Shown here piece by piece: positions 12,143 to 22,252 of a stretch of DNA of 64,000 bases (within the stretch, counting starts at the first letter, position 1; every line of letters starts with the position of its first letter). The translations under genes were made by a program, and so were the position numbers. The notes below the pieces were generated by a model. That model was not told the origin of the DNA and made no database searches. It saw only the letters and a program-made list of their open reading frames with translations. The DNA is taken from positions 22,801,011 to 22,865,010 of the forward strand of contig NC_079895.1 in the NCBI RefSeq assembly GCF_024868665.1, in the 5' to 3' direction. This stretch comes from Triplophysa rosa (lineage: Eukaryota > Chordata > Actinopteri > Cypriniformes > Nemacheilidae).

Positions 12143-12437
12143 NNNNNNNNNNNNNNNNNNNNNNNNNNNNNNNNNNNNNNNNNNNNNNNNNNNNNNNNNN
12201 NNNNNNNNNNNNNNNNNNNNNNNNNNNNNNNNNNNNNNNNNNNNNNNNNNNNNNNNNNNNNNNNNNNNNNNNNNNNNNNNNNNNNNNNNNNNNNNNNNNN
12301 NNNNNNNNNNNNNNNNNNNNNNNNNNNNNNNNNNNNNNNNNNNNNNNNNNNNNNNNNNNNNNNNNNNNNNNNNNNNNNNNNNNNNNNNNNNNNNNNNNNN
12401 NNNNNNNNNNNNNNNNNNNNNNNNNNNNNNNNNNNNN
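12143..12437. other. Assembly gap (295 N)
   Basis: A run of N inside the hAT-like element. Nothing can be said about its content. Confidence 1.
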
Positions 12438-13144
12438 CCCGCTAGCATCTCGGCTCGTGCTGGAAATGTTTCCACAATTTCTAGTTGTCATTTAATGTTC
12501 TTGGTGCTCTGACGTTTGTCAGGACTTAGCATTATTACTGGCTGTATAAATGTTTGTAATTGCCATACAAGTCGGATTTCAAGTGTTATATTGCATTGCG
12601 CTATGTAACTTATGATTATAATGGACAAGCCTTGGTTAAGATTTTGTATATTTGCACATATTGTTTATTGAATTTGTAATTTAAGTTGTGATCTCATTTA
12701 TCCTACTGTATTTACATATTGATTTCTGTTATTTTATTTATTTCAGAAACTACCTATATACATATGTCTGCCTACCTCAAATGTATATATGGTCACTAGT
12801 GCAATAAATGGCCAACCTCAATCCGATGTCTCTAACTCCTTGATCAGAGTACTGTAGTGATCAATATCATAATCACCAGTTTCAGTGGGGCAAACCCAAC
12901 AGTAATAAACCGTTACACTTCGGCTTTGTGACTTTAGTGCTATACCTATATAGTAAAAATAAAATGACCTTATTTTATCTGCTTTTTGAAAATTCCAAAC
13001 AATAATGAAAATGATTATCTTAGAATAGAAGATATGCTGTCTCTTGCATCACATAAATTATCAATAGTTAAGTATGTGGTCTTGTAGTCATGATTTTTTT
13101 CTGTCTCTGTCTTGACTGTCTCAATTGGACTCGGTCTTGACTTG

Positions 13145-13243
13145 GACTCGAACCTCTCTGGACTTGGACTTGACTTGGACTCGAACCTCTTTGGACTTGG
13201 ACTTGACTTGGACTCGAACCTCTTTGGACTCGGACTTGACTCG
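13145..13243 (+). repeat. 33-bp tandem repeat, three copies
   Basis: Three units begin GACTCGAACCTCT and end GGACTTGACTTG, with only a few differences. The period of 33 leaves an open frame on both strands, which produces artefactual 11-residue repeat peptides. It lies in the subterminal zone of the hAT-like element and probably multiplies transposase binding motifs. Confidence 0.8.
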
Positions 13244-13317
13244 GTCTCGACTAGTCCTGGTCTTGGACTTGTCTTGGACTCGACAATGGTGGACTTGACT
13301 ACAGCCCTAGTACAACC

Positions 13318-14209
13318 ATTCACTCGCACAGCTCCTGCTACTAGGGGGACCTCGAACCTGGCATCGGTCCGGCATGGGAGTCGGTCGCGTCTGCCGCTAG
13401 AGCATCTCTTGAGGTCGGGAAGTGCACCTTCCCTGAGACCTGCACAGCTCTCTCTCTCTCGCTCAAGTACCCCAGAGTGCAATTTGGATGAGGGGGCGGT
13501 ACGACACATTAGGCGGAACGACATGTGTCGCCCACCAACTTCAACTTTCATTGGTTCATGATTAGGAACAGCTTATTGGTTTAGACAAGTGTGACGCTTT
13601 GGACGGGTTGAAACGAAGAATTAGACATCAGCGACAATAAACAACATAATAACAATAATATATGGAAAGTTCCATTTAGTAGAAATGTGAACAATACAGC
13701 AAAGTTTGAGTTCCTAGCAAACATAAAAGAAATTCATACGCACGAGCACAAACACAAACAGTGCTCTGGTTATATCAACGAGCTACCGCAACGAAAGTGA
13801 TACTAGAGCAGTGTGTATATGAAGAGTCTCCGTTTAAAAAAAAATCATGTTTTTTATGTTATCATGTTTTTATTGTGTTAGTTAGCTGTATTTTTTGAGT
13901 TAGTATGGCTAAAATCAAAACAAACCAACTGCAGTTTGATTGCTATTAATTGGAATGCACAATAAAAACGGACTTCCAAACTCTTCATATGTTCTCCATC
14001 TAGGAATCTGCATTTGACAGCAACTTCTGCTTCTGTGTCTAGCCAAACTTCAGTTTTTGGCTCAATACTGTAAGTTATGATACACAAATAAAGATATGCG
14101 GAATTGAAATAGGGGGAGATGGAAATTATTATTATATTCCTTGTGATACATAATGAATAACGCTGATATTGCAGGATATGTTGTTCATACTGTACATACA
14201 TAGTTAACA
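13318..14209. other. Unassigned sequence with one arm of a distant inverted repeat
   Basis: Positions about 13550-13605 (TTTCATTGGTTCATGAT and following) are an imperfect reverse complement of 15275-15335 (ATCATGAACCAATGAAA). This suggests a palindromic hAT-type element spanning roughly 13.5-15.48 kb and later split by two SINEs. No coding content was recognised. Confidence 0.4.
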
Positions 14210-14344
14210 GGATTTCCTGTGGCACAGTGGTTGAGCAAAAGATCGTGGGTTCGATTCCATGAACACAAACTGATAAACACGTATAGCTTGGATAAGCTAT
14301 GGATTCTGCTAAATGCGTAAATTTAAATGTAAAAAATGTAAATG
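14210..14344 (+). mobile_element. Degenerate tRNA-derived SINE
   Basis: The head TTTCCTGTGGCACAGTGGTT and the box-B-like GTGGGTTCGATTCC resemble the SINE at 18781. The tail has GGATAAGCTATGGATTCTGC, then AAATGCGTAAAT and ATGTAAA repeats, matching the family's 3' end. It is more diverged than the other copies, hence probably older. Confidence 0.6.
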
Positions 14345-14632
14345 GTTTACGGTTTTATAACAACGCATATTATTAATAGACACAGAATACGGTCACAGTG
14401 TTGTCAATAAATGTAATGTCCTTGCTTTAAATAGGAGTAATGTGAAAAAATGTGAACAAAAAAACAGGTGTAAAATGTTAAAGAACTTTTTCTCCGTCTT
14501 TTACAGATGTGTTATTTCCAAACAGGCTACAAAACCTGTGTTCTATTTGTACAGTTTTCAAATTTCATCCATGCATATGGATCTGTACCACATGAGACAC
14601 TGTTTGTAAAATTACAAAACGGGCACAGTTTA

Positions 14633-14899
14633 GTGAAGTGAAGTGACCTATTAGTCAGAAATGGTGACCCATACCCGAAATGTGACCTCTGCATTTAACC
14701 CATCCAGAGATACACGCACAGCAAGCGGTGAACACACACGTACACCCGGAGCAGTGGGCAGCTATCACTGCAGCGCCCGGGGAGCAAGTAGGGGTAAGGT
14801 GCCTTGCTCAAGGGCACCTCAGTCGTTACCCGCCGGCCCTGGGAATCGAACCTTCTGGTCACGAGTCCGACTCTCTAACCATTAGGCCACGACTGCCCC
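14633..14899 (-). mobile_element. V-SINE/HE1-like tRNA-derived SINE, copy 1
   Basis: On the minus strand it begins GGGGCAGTCGTGGCCTAATG and reads AGAGTCGGACTCGTGACC and GGTTCGATTCCCAGGG, a tRNA-like head with A and B boxes. It continues with the conserved body (CAAGGCACCTTACCCC, GCTGCCCACTGCTCCGG, GGGTTAAATGCAGAGGTCAC) and ends in a CACTTCACTTCAC tail. The same element recurs at 25886-26175. It is pol III derived and not a functional tRNA. Confidence 0.8.
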
Positions 14900-15384
14900 A
14901 CGTTTAATGGATATAAACATATTCTTCTCTGGTTTAAATAGTGTGGTGCTTCTTCGAGTTTGTTGGAGATACAGTTAGTCGGTAGTTCACATTTTCTAAA
15001 GTGGAAAAAACAAAGAACATTTTAATTTTATAGGTTAAGAGACATTGTGGTATGAGCTGAGACACTGTGGTATGAGCTGCGTCTGAAAGCTTGTTGCCTT
15101 GCTGCCCTGTCACGCAATGACTTCGGAGGCAGTGTTTGTTAAGTAACTAGGCTAAGCCACATTAAATTCTCGAACATCATGGTAAACGTTAAAATATAAA
15201 GTTAAATAAATAGAATTTTTTTTACTCTCCTTGTACTGTCATCATGCCTCTCTAAACCAATAAGCTGTAATAGCATCACACTTCTCTATACCAATTAGCT
15301 CCTTCTGATCATGAACCAATGAAATGTGTTGCCCCGCCCTATCGTCCAGCCTGCACTTGGCGTTTTTTTTTTTTAAGTGTGGCA

Positions 15385-15476
15385 CATCTGTTGGAAACAC
15401 TTTCTACGCAAAAATATCACTCGCAAATGAATATTTTTAGTCGCAAATGCGACCGTTTTAGGCGCAGTCTGGAGCC
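15385..15476 (-). mobile_element. hAT-type terminus (CAGGGCTCC end)
   Basis: Read on the minus strand, the block starts CAGGGCTCCAGACTGCGCC and continues with GGTCGCATTTGCGACT. The same kind of end occurs near 30505 (GGCTCGGAATTGCGACC). These are ends of a hAT family rich in GCGACC motifs. Its partner end was not identified with certainty. Confidence 0.45.
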
Positions 15477-15717
15477 CTGCAAATTATGCATTTAAAAACA
15501 CCAGTGGCACTGTGTGTGAGTAAAACCCGTTCGTGGCAGTCACAAATAGCCTATGTGATGATAAAGCTGAAGTGGTCAAGTAAAACATCTCGTGTGATTT
15601 GACATACATCCTCTGTAGGTTGCATGATACACTGTAATAAAGTATCCACGGTCATTTTGTGGGAAAATGAACAATAGGTTACTGTCGTAACCCCGGTTCA
15701 CTGAAACATCGAGTGGA

Positions 15718-15897
15718 GAGATCCACCCATGGGAAGGGCATCCGTACCTGACCTCTGCAGAAGCATCTAATTGCACCAAGTCTGGCTAGACAGACAGAAG
15801 CGCGCAGCCAATGCCAGGTAAGGCCCCACCCCCTTACCTGAGCGCATATAAGGTCTGCTTGCGCTGCTGTTCCTCAGTAAGTATATTCGCTTCTCGT
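15718..15897 (+). repeat. DIRS left inverted terminal repeat
   Basis: The sequence from GAGATCCACCCATGGGAAGG through AGCCAATGCCAGGTAAGG to the TTCCTCAGT and TTCGCTTCTCGTG region is repeated in reverse complement at 21079-21256 with few changes. The outermost 15669-15717 lies outside the shared repeat and is specific to the left end. Confidence 0.9.
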
Positions 15898-15919
15898 GCA
15901 GCAAGCGGGGCAAAGCTGG

Positions 15920-16013
15920 TGGATCTCTCCACTCGATGTTTCAGAGAACCAGGGTTACGACAGTAACCTATTGTTCTCTTTCGTCATCTCATGTTCGAGA
16001 TCCACCTATGGGA
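15920..16013 (-). repeat. DIRS internal complementary region
   Basis: The first part (15920-15979) is the reverse complement of the element's outer left end 15669-15727. The second part (15974-16013) is the reverse complement of the outer right end 21241-21280. The two meet at GTTCTCTTTC. This head-to-tail complement of both termini is the DIRS signature that is thought to template joining of the ends into a circle. Confidence 0.9.
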
Positions 16014-16219
16014 GAGACATGGACAGCTCCCCGATTGCCCAATACACTCACAGTGCCTGGCCCAAAGGGGCGGTGCATGACACATCCCATAATTATGTCC
16101 CTGGCAGCCCTGATGCACACACATAGCTGCTGCGCACATACAGGACAGGAACATGTATGACAACCCTCGTTACCATAACAATGTGTAAACAGGAGGTGAA
16201 AGAATATAACAAGGAGGGG

Positions 16220-16948
16220 CTATGAAGACCCCACTCGTAAAACAGAATGCGCTACCGAGGTTTTGGTGACATCCAATCGGTAGTAACACACAAACGTATG
16301 GGGAGAAGCCCAGCTGGCTGCAGAGCAGATGTCCTGCAGTGATACTCCCCTGAACAAAGCCCAAGAGGCAGCTAAGCCCCTCGGGGAATGAGCTCTGATG
16401 GTACCTGGGAGCTGCACTCCCCTTGATTCATATGCAACTGCTATAGCGTTCACAAGCCAATGTGAGAGGCGCTGTTTAGATATGGGACTCCCCTTATGAG
16501 GGGGTGCCCAAGAAATAAAGAGCTGGTCGCTCTTCCGGAAAACACTGGTCTTGGACATATATGCCTGTAATGCATGAACAGGACACAGAGCATTCAGCCT
16601 CTGATCCTCCGCAGAGGAAAAAGGCGGAGGGTGAAAAGCGGACAGCTCCAACACCTCCGAAGTGAACGCAGGGAAACATTTAGGCATAAAAGCCGGGTTA
16701 GGCTTAAGAAAAACCTTATCTCCACTCAAAGAGAATTTAGTGCACGAGGGATGTATTGAGAGTGCATGTAGCTCACTGACACGTTTGGCTGTTACCAAGG
16801 CCAAGAGCAAAGCCATCTTGAAAGACAACAGCTTCAGGGAAATACCTCCCAGGGGCTCAAAGGGATACTGAGACAGGGCCTCCAGCACCAAGGAGAGGTC
16901 CCAATTCAGGGACGGTTCTCCTGATGACTGGCAAGGAGCGACGGGCAC
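16220..16948 (-). CDS. DIRS tyrosine recombinase, catalytic domain (242 codons)
   Basis: This open frame carries the tyrosine recombinase tetrad: Arg in TAKRVSELHAL (about residue 55), His-x-x-Arg in RAHSPRGLAASWAL (about 186-190), and the nucleophile Tyr in FVCYYRLDV near the C terminus. The recombinase replaces integrase in DIRS elements and inserts the circular DNA. N-terminal sequence (AVSTQSLYGCKWQVFEEWCD, then SVPDILCFLQDLMDKGRSFS) lies upstream in another frame up to about 17230, and a frameshift near 16950 joins the two. Confidence 0.82.
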   Translation of the reverse strand: MPVAPCQSSGEPSLNWDLSLVLEALSQYPFEPLGGISLKLLSFKMALLLALVTAKRVSELHALSIHPSCTKFSLSGDKVFLKPNPAFMPKCFPAFTSEVLELSAFHPPPFSSAEDQRLNALCPVHALQAYMSKTSVFRKSDQLFISWAPPHKGSPISKQRLSHWLVNAIAVAYESRGVQLPGTIRAHSPRGLAASWALFRGVSLQDICSAASWASPHTFVCYYRLDVTKTSVAHSVLRVGSS

Positions 16949-17242
16949 CCTTCATAAATCTGCGGATTAAAGGATTCTGCCCGACTGTTGAGCCCTCAAA
17001 GCCCACATGACAGGCAGAAATAGCTGCCAGGTAGACCTTAATTGTGGAAAAAGACCTGCCTTTATCCATAAGGTCCTGTAAGAAACACAAAATATCAGGA
17101 ACTGAGCACTGATATGATGTGAGACTGCGCCCATCACACCACTCTTCAAACACTTGCCACTTACAACCATACAAGGACTGTGTAGAAACGGCCCTGGCAT
17201 TTTGTATAGTGGCAACCACACGCGGGTGAAGCCCCAGCGCGT

Positions 17243-17644
17243 TTAAGTTTGACTTCTCACGGGCCAGACCCAGAGAGCCACCCTGCCGGGTGTGGGTGAT
17301 AAATTTCCCTGTTCGCCTGAGACAATAGGTCTGTGCGGAGGGGGAGGCGCCACGGCTGGGCGTATAACAGAGGGATTCTCTGCCAGCCACAGTGCTTTGG
17401 GCCACCTGGGAGCTATTAGAAGGAGAGACAGGCCCTTCTCTCTCACTCTGGCCAGTGTGGGAATTATCAGGCACAGAGGAGGAAAAGCATGCAGCAGCAG
17501 CTTGGGCCATGGGTGGGCCAGTGCGTCCACCCCGAGGGGCACGTCCGAGTCCTTTAGCGAGAAGAACATAGGACAATGGTTGTTTTCGCGTGAGGCGAAT
17601 AGATCTACGGTTGCCTGTCCGAATCTCCTCCATATCATGCCCAC
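17243..17644 (-). pseudogene. DIRS methyltransferase-like domain
   Basis: The segment begins ATVDLFASRENNHCPMFFSL and contains VDALAHPWPKLLLHAFPP and LSLLLIAPRWPKALWLAE, the conserved blocks of the DIRS domain between RNase H and the recombinase. The 133-codon frame is nearly intact. A catalytic role is only inferred in the family. Confidence 0.7.
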
Positions 17645-17764
17645 TACCTGAGGGTGGAGGCGCCAATCTCCATAGATTGGGTTCCCCCTCGATAGAAGGT
17701 CCGCACCTCTGTTCAGAATGCCTGGAACATGAGTCGCGCGTAACGACAGGAAAAACCGCCCGCT

Positions 17765-17971
17765 CTACACCAAAAGCTTGTGAGCTAGAGCGTGAAGTTT
17801 CGGTGAGCGTAAGCCGCCCTGGCGATTGATATACGCGACTGCTGTGGTATTGTCGCAGCGTACGAGCACATGGTGTCCTAGCAGGCGAGGCAGAAAATAA
17901 TTCAGAGCTTTCCATATGGTCACGAGCTCTAAATCATTTGTGTGCTGAACGTAGTATGCTCGGCCACACAC
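17765..17971 (-). pseudogene. DIRS RNase H domain
   Basis: The frame reads HTNDLELVTIWKALNYFLPR, LLGHHVLVRCDNTTAVAYIN and RQGGLRSPKLHALAHKLL. ELV at the Glu position and RCDNTTAV at the third catalytic Asp are the RNase H landmarks of DIRS elements. It follows RT downstream on the minus strand in a different frame. Confidence 0.75.
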
Positions 17972-18335
17972 CGTTCACCACTCTGCCCTCCTGGGCGGCA
18001 CCCCAGCCTGTTAGGAACGCATCTGTCGTCACAACTTTCCACATCACTACCGTTCCCAAATGGGTCCCCCTGTGCGTAAAAGTCCACGTCTCTCCAGTGG
18101 CGAAGAGCTGCCGTGCAGGCGCGCGTCACTGTCGCAGAGCAGCAGAGATCGCGTACCGGGCTGAAATGTAGTGACAAAACCCATTTCATGAATGCTCTCA
18201 TTCGCAGAAGTCCCAGCGGCAAAACTTGGATAGACCCTGCAATCTGAGGCATGTGCGATACTGCACTCTCGCCCCCTCTCTGAACTGCGACACGCAGCTC
18301 ATTAGAGAGAGGACGCGCTCCTGGGAGAGACGTGC

Positions 18336-19127
18336 TCACATGGAGACCGAGCTCAGCTCCAAGCCCAGGAAAATCACACTCTGGCTGGGTGTAAAATTGC
18401 TTTTGTTCACATTCACCCTGAACCCGAGAGATGTGATGTGTGTAAGCACGCTGCAGGTGTCCCGCAGCACTTCCTCTTCCGATTCGGCCACGATGAGCCA
18501 ATCGTCCATGTATTTCAAAATCCGCAGACCTGACATTCTCAGGGGAGCCAAGCTCGCCTCCGTACACAGACAAAAAGTCCGCGGGCTGAGTGAGAGCCCG
18601 AAAGGAAGAACAGTGAATTCGTAACATATGCCTAGATAGGCGAAACGAAGAAACTTCCTGTGTGGCGGATAAATGCTTATGTGGAAAAAAGCATCCTTGA
18701 GATCGACCGAAGTGAACCAGCCGTTCTGTTTAATGGCGCAGGACAGAGTGCCGTGGTATAAAATAGGAAACTTTCCTACAGCTTTCCTGTAGCTCAGTGG
18801 TAAGAGCATTGCGTTAACAACGCAAGGTTGTGGGTTCGATCCCAGGGATTGCACATGCCTATGTATAAATGTATAGGATAAAGCAATGCAAGTCGCTTTG
18901 GATAAAAGCGTCTGCCAAATGCATAAATGTAAATGTAAATGTTTGTTCAACACTCGGAGGTCCAAGATGGGGCGGAGAGAGCCGTCCTTCTTTGGGACCA
19001 GGAAATAACGGGAATAAAACCCTTGACTTATCAGCCTGGGAGGTACCACCTGAATCGCTCCCTTCATTAAGAGAGAAGAGATTTCCGTGTGAGAAGAGAG
19101 AACGCCGTTGAAAAGCGGGGGTTTCAT
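18336..19127 (-). pseudogene. DIRS reverse transcriptase with SINE insertion read through in frame
   Basis: The 263-codon frame begins before GFYSRYFLVPKKDGSLRPIL and DLRVLNKHL (RT blocks 1-2), is interrupted by about 54 codons derived from the SINE at 18781-18942, then resumes with NGWFTSVDLKDAFFHIS, RFAYLGICYEFTVLPFGLSL and ILKYMDDWLIVAE, the YMDD active site. It ends after VIFLGLELSSVSM. The insertion keeps the frame open but places foreign peptide between conserved blocks, so the enzyme is probably dead. Confidence 0.8.
18781..18942 (+). mobile_element. tRNA-derived SINE inserted in the DIRS reverse transcriptase
   Basis: The head TCCTGTAGCTCAGTGGTAAG (A box) and GTGGGTTCGATCCCAGGG (B box) flank the anticodon arm GCG-TTAACAA-CGC, which has AAC at the anticodon position, so a Val-tRNA-like origin is likely. 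The 3' part GTCGCTTTGGATAAAAGCGT, then CTGCCAAATGCATAAATG and ATGTAAATG repeats, is a common cyprinid SINE tail, similar to HAmo-type SINEs. Related copies lie at 14210 and 30566. Confidence 0.82.
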
Positions 19128-19658
19128 TATAAACTGCAGTCTTTAACCCTGCATAATTGTTCGTATCACCCACTCTGGAGGCGCAACAGTCTGCCACGCG
19201 GACTCGTAATTCGCGAGCGTCCCCACCGGGGCCAGTGAAGCACCGAAATCCTCGCATATGCTCTGTTGGCTCCTTTGCGATGCAATGGCGCCATCTAGCG
19301 GACACACTAGGGGCGACATGCGTGGATTTAGAAAGATGTTCTCTCTCTGCAGAGAGACATACTCTCCCTGAAACGAATTCAATAGATTAGTTTGTTTCAT
19401 TGTGTTTTTTGTGTGTTTTGTGTTGGGGAACACCGGGGCCGAAGCCTTTATTAGTTGGGTGAGGGGAACAATGTGTGTGCTGTGTGGTGACACTGTTTGA
19501 GCACATTCCCTCGCAACCGAACCCCTGAACGTGGGGGGAGGAAACACAGCGTCCACTGAACGCACAGGCTGGGAACCCTGGCCGGCCCCCCCGCGAGAAA
19601 ACCTCCGTCTTTTAGACAGGGGCTCTGGGACAGAAGGAGAGTCCGATGAGCTTGTGGC

Positions 19659-21096
19659 TCATGAACGAGGACTCTCTGCCCCCAATGGTCGGACATCAGG
19701 CCGGCCGCTTCCATTTAGAGTCGGTCGGGGTTGGGTTGGGGGGTTTCCAAGCCGCGGCGGGAGACGTTCTTCCCCAGGGTTTAGCAGAGGGTGGGTTACT
19801 CTGCCGTGGAGGGGGTTGTTGCATGGTTTCTCCCTGCTATGATGCGGGTTTCGCACCGTGACGGGGGGGTTAGGCAAACGTGCAGTGGGTAACTGACGCG
19901 GAGCTGCTTTCTTAGGGAGGCACAACTTGAAAGCCTCGTCCTCTATCTTTTTGTCGTCGCACTGTTGCTGCATCAAAGCCACGGCGGGACCGAAGAGAGC
20001 CTGGCCAGGCTCGACCGGAGCGCCCGCAACACGCCTCTTCTCACTGTCGGGGAGTCCCGACAGGTTCAGCCAGAGAGCACGCTCCCCCACTACAGAAAGC
20101 GCCATGGAGCGCCCGCAAGCTTGGACAGCCTGACGAGCATTGCGGAGGACGAGGTCGTTGACCGTAAGGGTCTCCTTCAACAAGGTTGGCGAGGAGGATC
20201 CTTTGTGCAGCTGCTGCCCCAAATCCTCCAAAATTTCCGCCTGGTAAACGGAAAGCAGGGACGAAACATTGAGAGCCCTGACAGCCAAGGCTGAGGATTT
20301 ATAAGCGGCCTGATGAACAGAGGCAGAAAAACTGTCCATTTTGCCCGGCAAGACCAGCTTCGGAGGGGCGAGCAGCCCGCCCTGGACGGGGTTGAGATGC
20401 CTGGCGATCGACGGCTCGACAGCGGGGGATCACCCAAGCCGAGAGCCGCCATGTCTTTCACCTCCAGACCCGCGAGACCGTGTTTGAGGTTCAGCGGGTC
20501 GCTCCAGTAGTGCCTTACGTGCTTCGCGCACGCTGGCAGGACGGGGAAGAGTTGTTTCCTTGGGCCGGGCAGGGGACCCAGCAGGGGACCCAGCACTTTC
20601 CCATCATACACATCCCTCTCCTGGTCGGTGGCGCTCTGCGGAGCCGGCCACGGAATGTTAAGGCGAGCGGCTGCTCGTTCGCACACGTCCAGGAGGATGG
20701 ACTGGGGTAAGGCCGCGGGGGTTAGCCTGGGGAAACCCAGAGAGTGGGATGGCCTCCTTGTCCTCTGAGACCCCAAGAAGGCCCGCGTCGTCTTCATCGC
20801 CGGAACCAGCCGGTTCATCGGCGAACGGGAGGTTGCCCACGAAGATATCCTCTTCGGGGAACGCAGGATTAGGCAGGTCAGTCCAATGAAGTGACGTCGC
20901 CGTCACCGTGTCCCCCATCCGAGTCAGAAAGGCCGAGCTCGATACACTGGGTAGCGGCAACTTTGAGTCGATGCCGCAGAAGGCAATGGCTGCAATGCTC
21001 CGGGTTCTCCAAAGCCTCTTCTGCATGCTTGAGGCCCAAGCAGCGAAAATCCAACCGTACTGTGTTAAAGCAGAGATCGTGAGAAGCGAATGACAA
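19659..21096 (-). pseudogene. DIRS gag-like ORF, frameshifted
   Basis: Overlapping minus-strand frames starting at 21096, 21026, 20818 and 20351 together cover the gag position between the right terminal repeat and RT. Visible segments include an N-terminal piece with a short Cys/His cluster (HCSHCLLRHRL), an acidic stretch (DEPAGSGDEDDAGLLG) and a central region (GKVLGPLLGPLPGPRKQLFP). At least three frame changes separate them, so no single product can be made. Assignment rests on position and on the DIRS context; the function of DIRS gag proteins is poorly known. Confidence 0.65.
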
Positions 21097-21256
21097 CTGA
21101 GGAACAGCAGCGCAAGCAGACCTTATATGCGCTCAGGTAAGGGGGTGGGGCCTTACCTGGCATTGGCTGCGTGCTTCTGTCTGTCTAGCCAGACTTGGTG
21201 CAATTAGATGCTTCTGCAGAGGTCAGGTACGGATGCCCTTCCCATAGGTGGATCTC
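21079..21256 (-). repeat. DIRS right inverted terminal repeat
   Basis: Reverse complement of 15718-15897. It includes CTCAGGTAAGGGGGTGGGGC and CTTCCCATAGGTGGATCTC. The terminal 21257-21280 (GAACACGAGATGATGAAAGA and the last bases) is right-end specific. A TATA-like CTTATATGCGC lies in the repeat just upstream of gag and could serve as promoter. Confidence 0.9.
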
Positions 21257-21280
21257 GAACACGAGATGATGAAAGAGAAC

Positions 21281-22110
21281 GACTGTGCAAGAGCGTGCGA
21301 GCAGAGTAAACTTTCAGCTGAATTTGTCATCTGCTCCGCAGTCTGACAGGTTTCAGACAGACGAGAGGTTAATGACAGCGGGTGGGGTTTTCTGTGAAGT
21401 TGTGCCGGTAAATGTCGATGAACTGGCTGGATTGCGTTTACATTACACTGAGGACACGCTGATTGGATAACATTCCGATCAGAAGCGCGTTTACACTTTT
21501 CTTTTCAATGTGTATGTGGAGAACATCCAGATACAGGTCGCATGTTAATGACAAATTGTCATGCACTCAAGGAGGGACGAGAGCAGGTAACTTCACAAAA
21601 CAAATCTTTATTAGGAACTTCACAAGTAAGTTTTAGAAGTGCCGAAATTTAGGAGAAACTTCTCTCAGAAAAAACCAGGCAAAAGCTGAGAGTCTTTTGA
21701 CTGTGGATAGTTGGTCTCCGTAGAACGAGTGGTGGAAGATGAATCCCAGAAAGTAATCCAAACGGAAATCCCTAGAGTCCACTAAGCAAGTGTCCCATAA
21801 CGTGAGGCAAGCAACATTGAGACTGGATGACTGTGCGCCTGGAGGTGAGATACTTATGTGTGTAGGCTGATGGGGAACAGGTGTCGTTAATTAGAATTCA
21901 GGTGAATTGGAACGGGTGCGTGAAACTGGAAATCTGGTGTCTGAGGGAGATGTGGGTGGCGGGTCCGTGACAAAAATATAAACGCACCCTATGTCTGTGC
22001 ATTGTGCATATTAATTTTGTATTTATAAACACATAGACATACATGCGTATATTTAAGTAAAATATAAAATCACACGGAGAGGGTGACAAAATGTAAAAAA
22101 GGGCTATTTC
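21281..22110. other. Unassigned, with a fragment of the hAT-A MITE
   Basis: Positions 21985-22050 (GTGCATTGTGCATATTAATT, TTTATAAACACATAG) match the arm of the MITE at 47791 and 52438. The stretch 21545-21975 looks like a dispersed repeat, but I could not place it in a family. No gene is visible. Confidence 0.4.
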
Positions 22111-22111
22111 A

Positions 22112-22252
22112 ACCTGAGGCTTGTTTTTCCGGCAAATGCTACAGGCGTGTAGTAAGTTCCACTGACGAACGCCAATTTTGATCCAATAGGAAACCATCAT
22201 CTTTGCGTTGGAGCTTTGTCACTGTCATTTGCCGGAAAAGCAAGCCTCAGGT
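22112..22252. repeat. Short inverted repeat (palindromic MITE)
   Basis: ACCTGAGGCTTGTTTTTCCG GCAAATG at 22112-22139 is inverted as CATTTGCCGGAAAAGCAAGC CTCAGGT at 22226-22252, with a loop of about 86 bases. It has no coding capacity. Confidence 0.75.

Larger units (their letters stand above)
10866..13317. mobile_element. hAT-like DNA transposon, non-autonomous or gutted, with assembly gap
   Basis: The left end TAGTGCTGTAGTACTCGAG and right end GACTACAGCCCTA form an inverted pair. Both ends carry clusters of GGACTCG and GGACTTG motifs (10880-11010 and 13128-13300), the kind of subterminal repeats bound by hAT transposases. A BED-finger exon remnant sits near 11490-11568. No clean 8-bp target duplication was found. 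The gap at 12143-12437 hides part of the interior. Confidence 0.6.
15669..21280 (-). mobile_element. DIRS1-like tyrosine-recombinase retrotransposon, complete length
   Basis: This 5.6-kb element has inverted terminal repeats, an internal complementary region, and minus-strand domains in DIRS order: gag (21096-19659), reverse transcriptase (19127-18336), RNase H (17971-17765), methyltransferase-like (17644-17243) and tyrosine recombinase (17221-16220). No target duplication flanks it, as expected for recombinase-mediated insertion. Gag and polymerase carry frameshifts and RT holds a SINE, so it is not autonomous, but the layout is complete. Confidence 0.92.

Noticed and set aside
12074..12495. 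Open frames across the N run
   Set aside because: They consist of unknown residues from the gap and are artefacts.
13015..13561. Long repetitive open frames on both strands (SKSSPSPKRFE-type repeats)
   Set aside because: They arise from the 33-bp tandem repeat in a hAT subterminal region; the period divides by three, so frames stay open by chance.
17929..18627. 232-codon minus-strand frame in the DIRS element
   Set aside because: It overlaps the end of RT and the RNase H region in the wrong frame; no DIRS motif is read in it.
18786..18858. tRNA-Val-like cloverleaf
   Set aside because: A and B boxes and an AAC anticodon arm are visible, but the sequence continues into a SINE body, is repeated at 14210 and 30566, and has no matched acceptor stem. 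It is the SINE head, not a tRNA gene.
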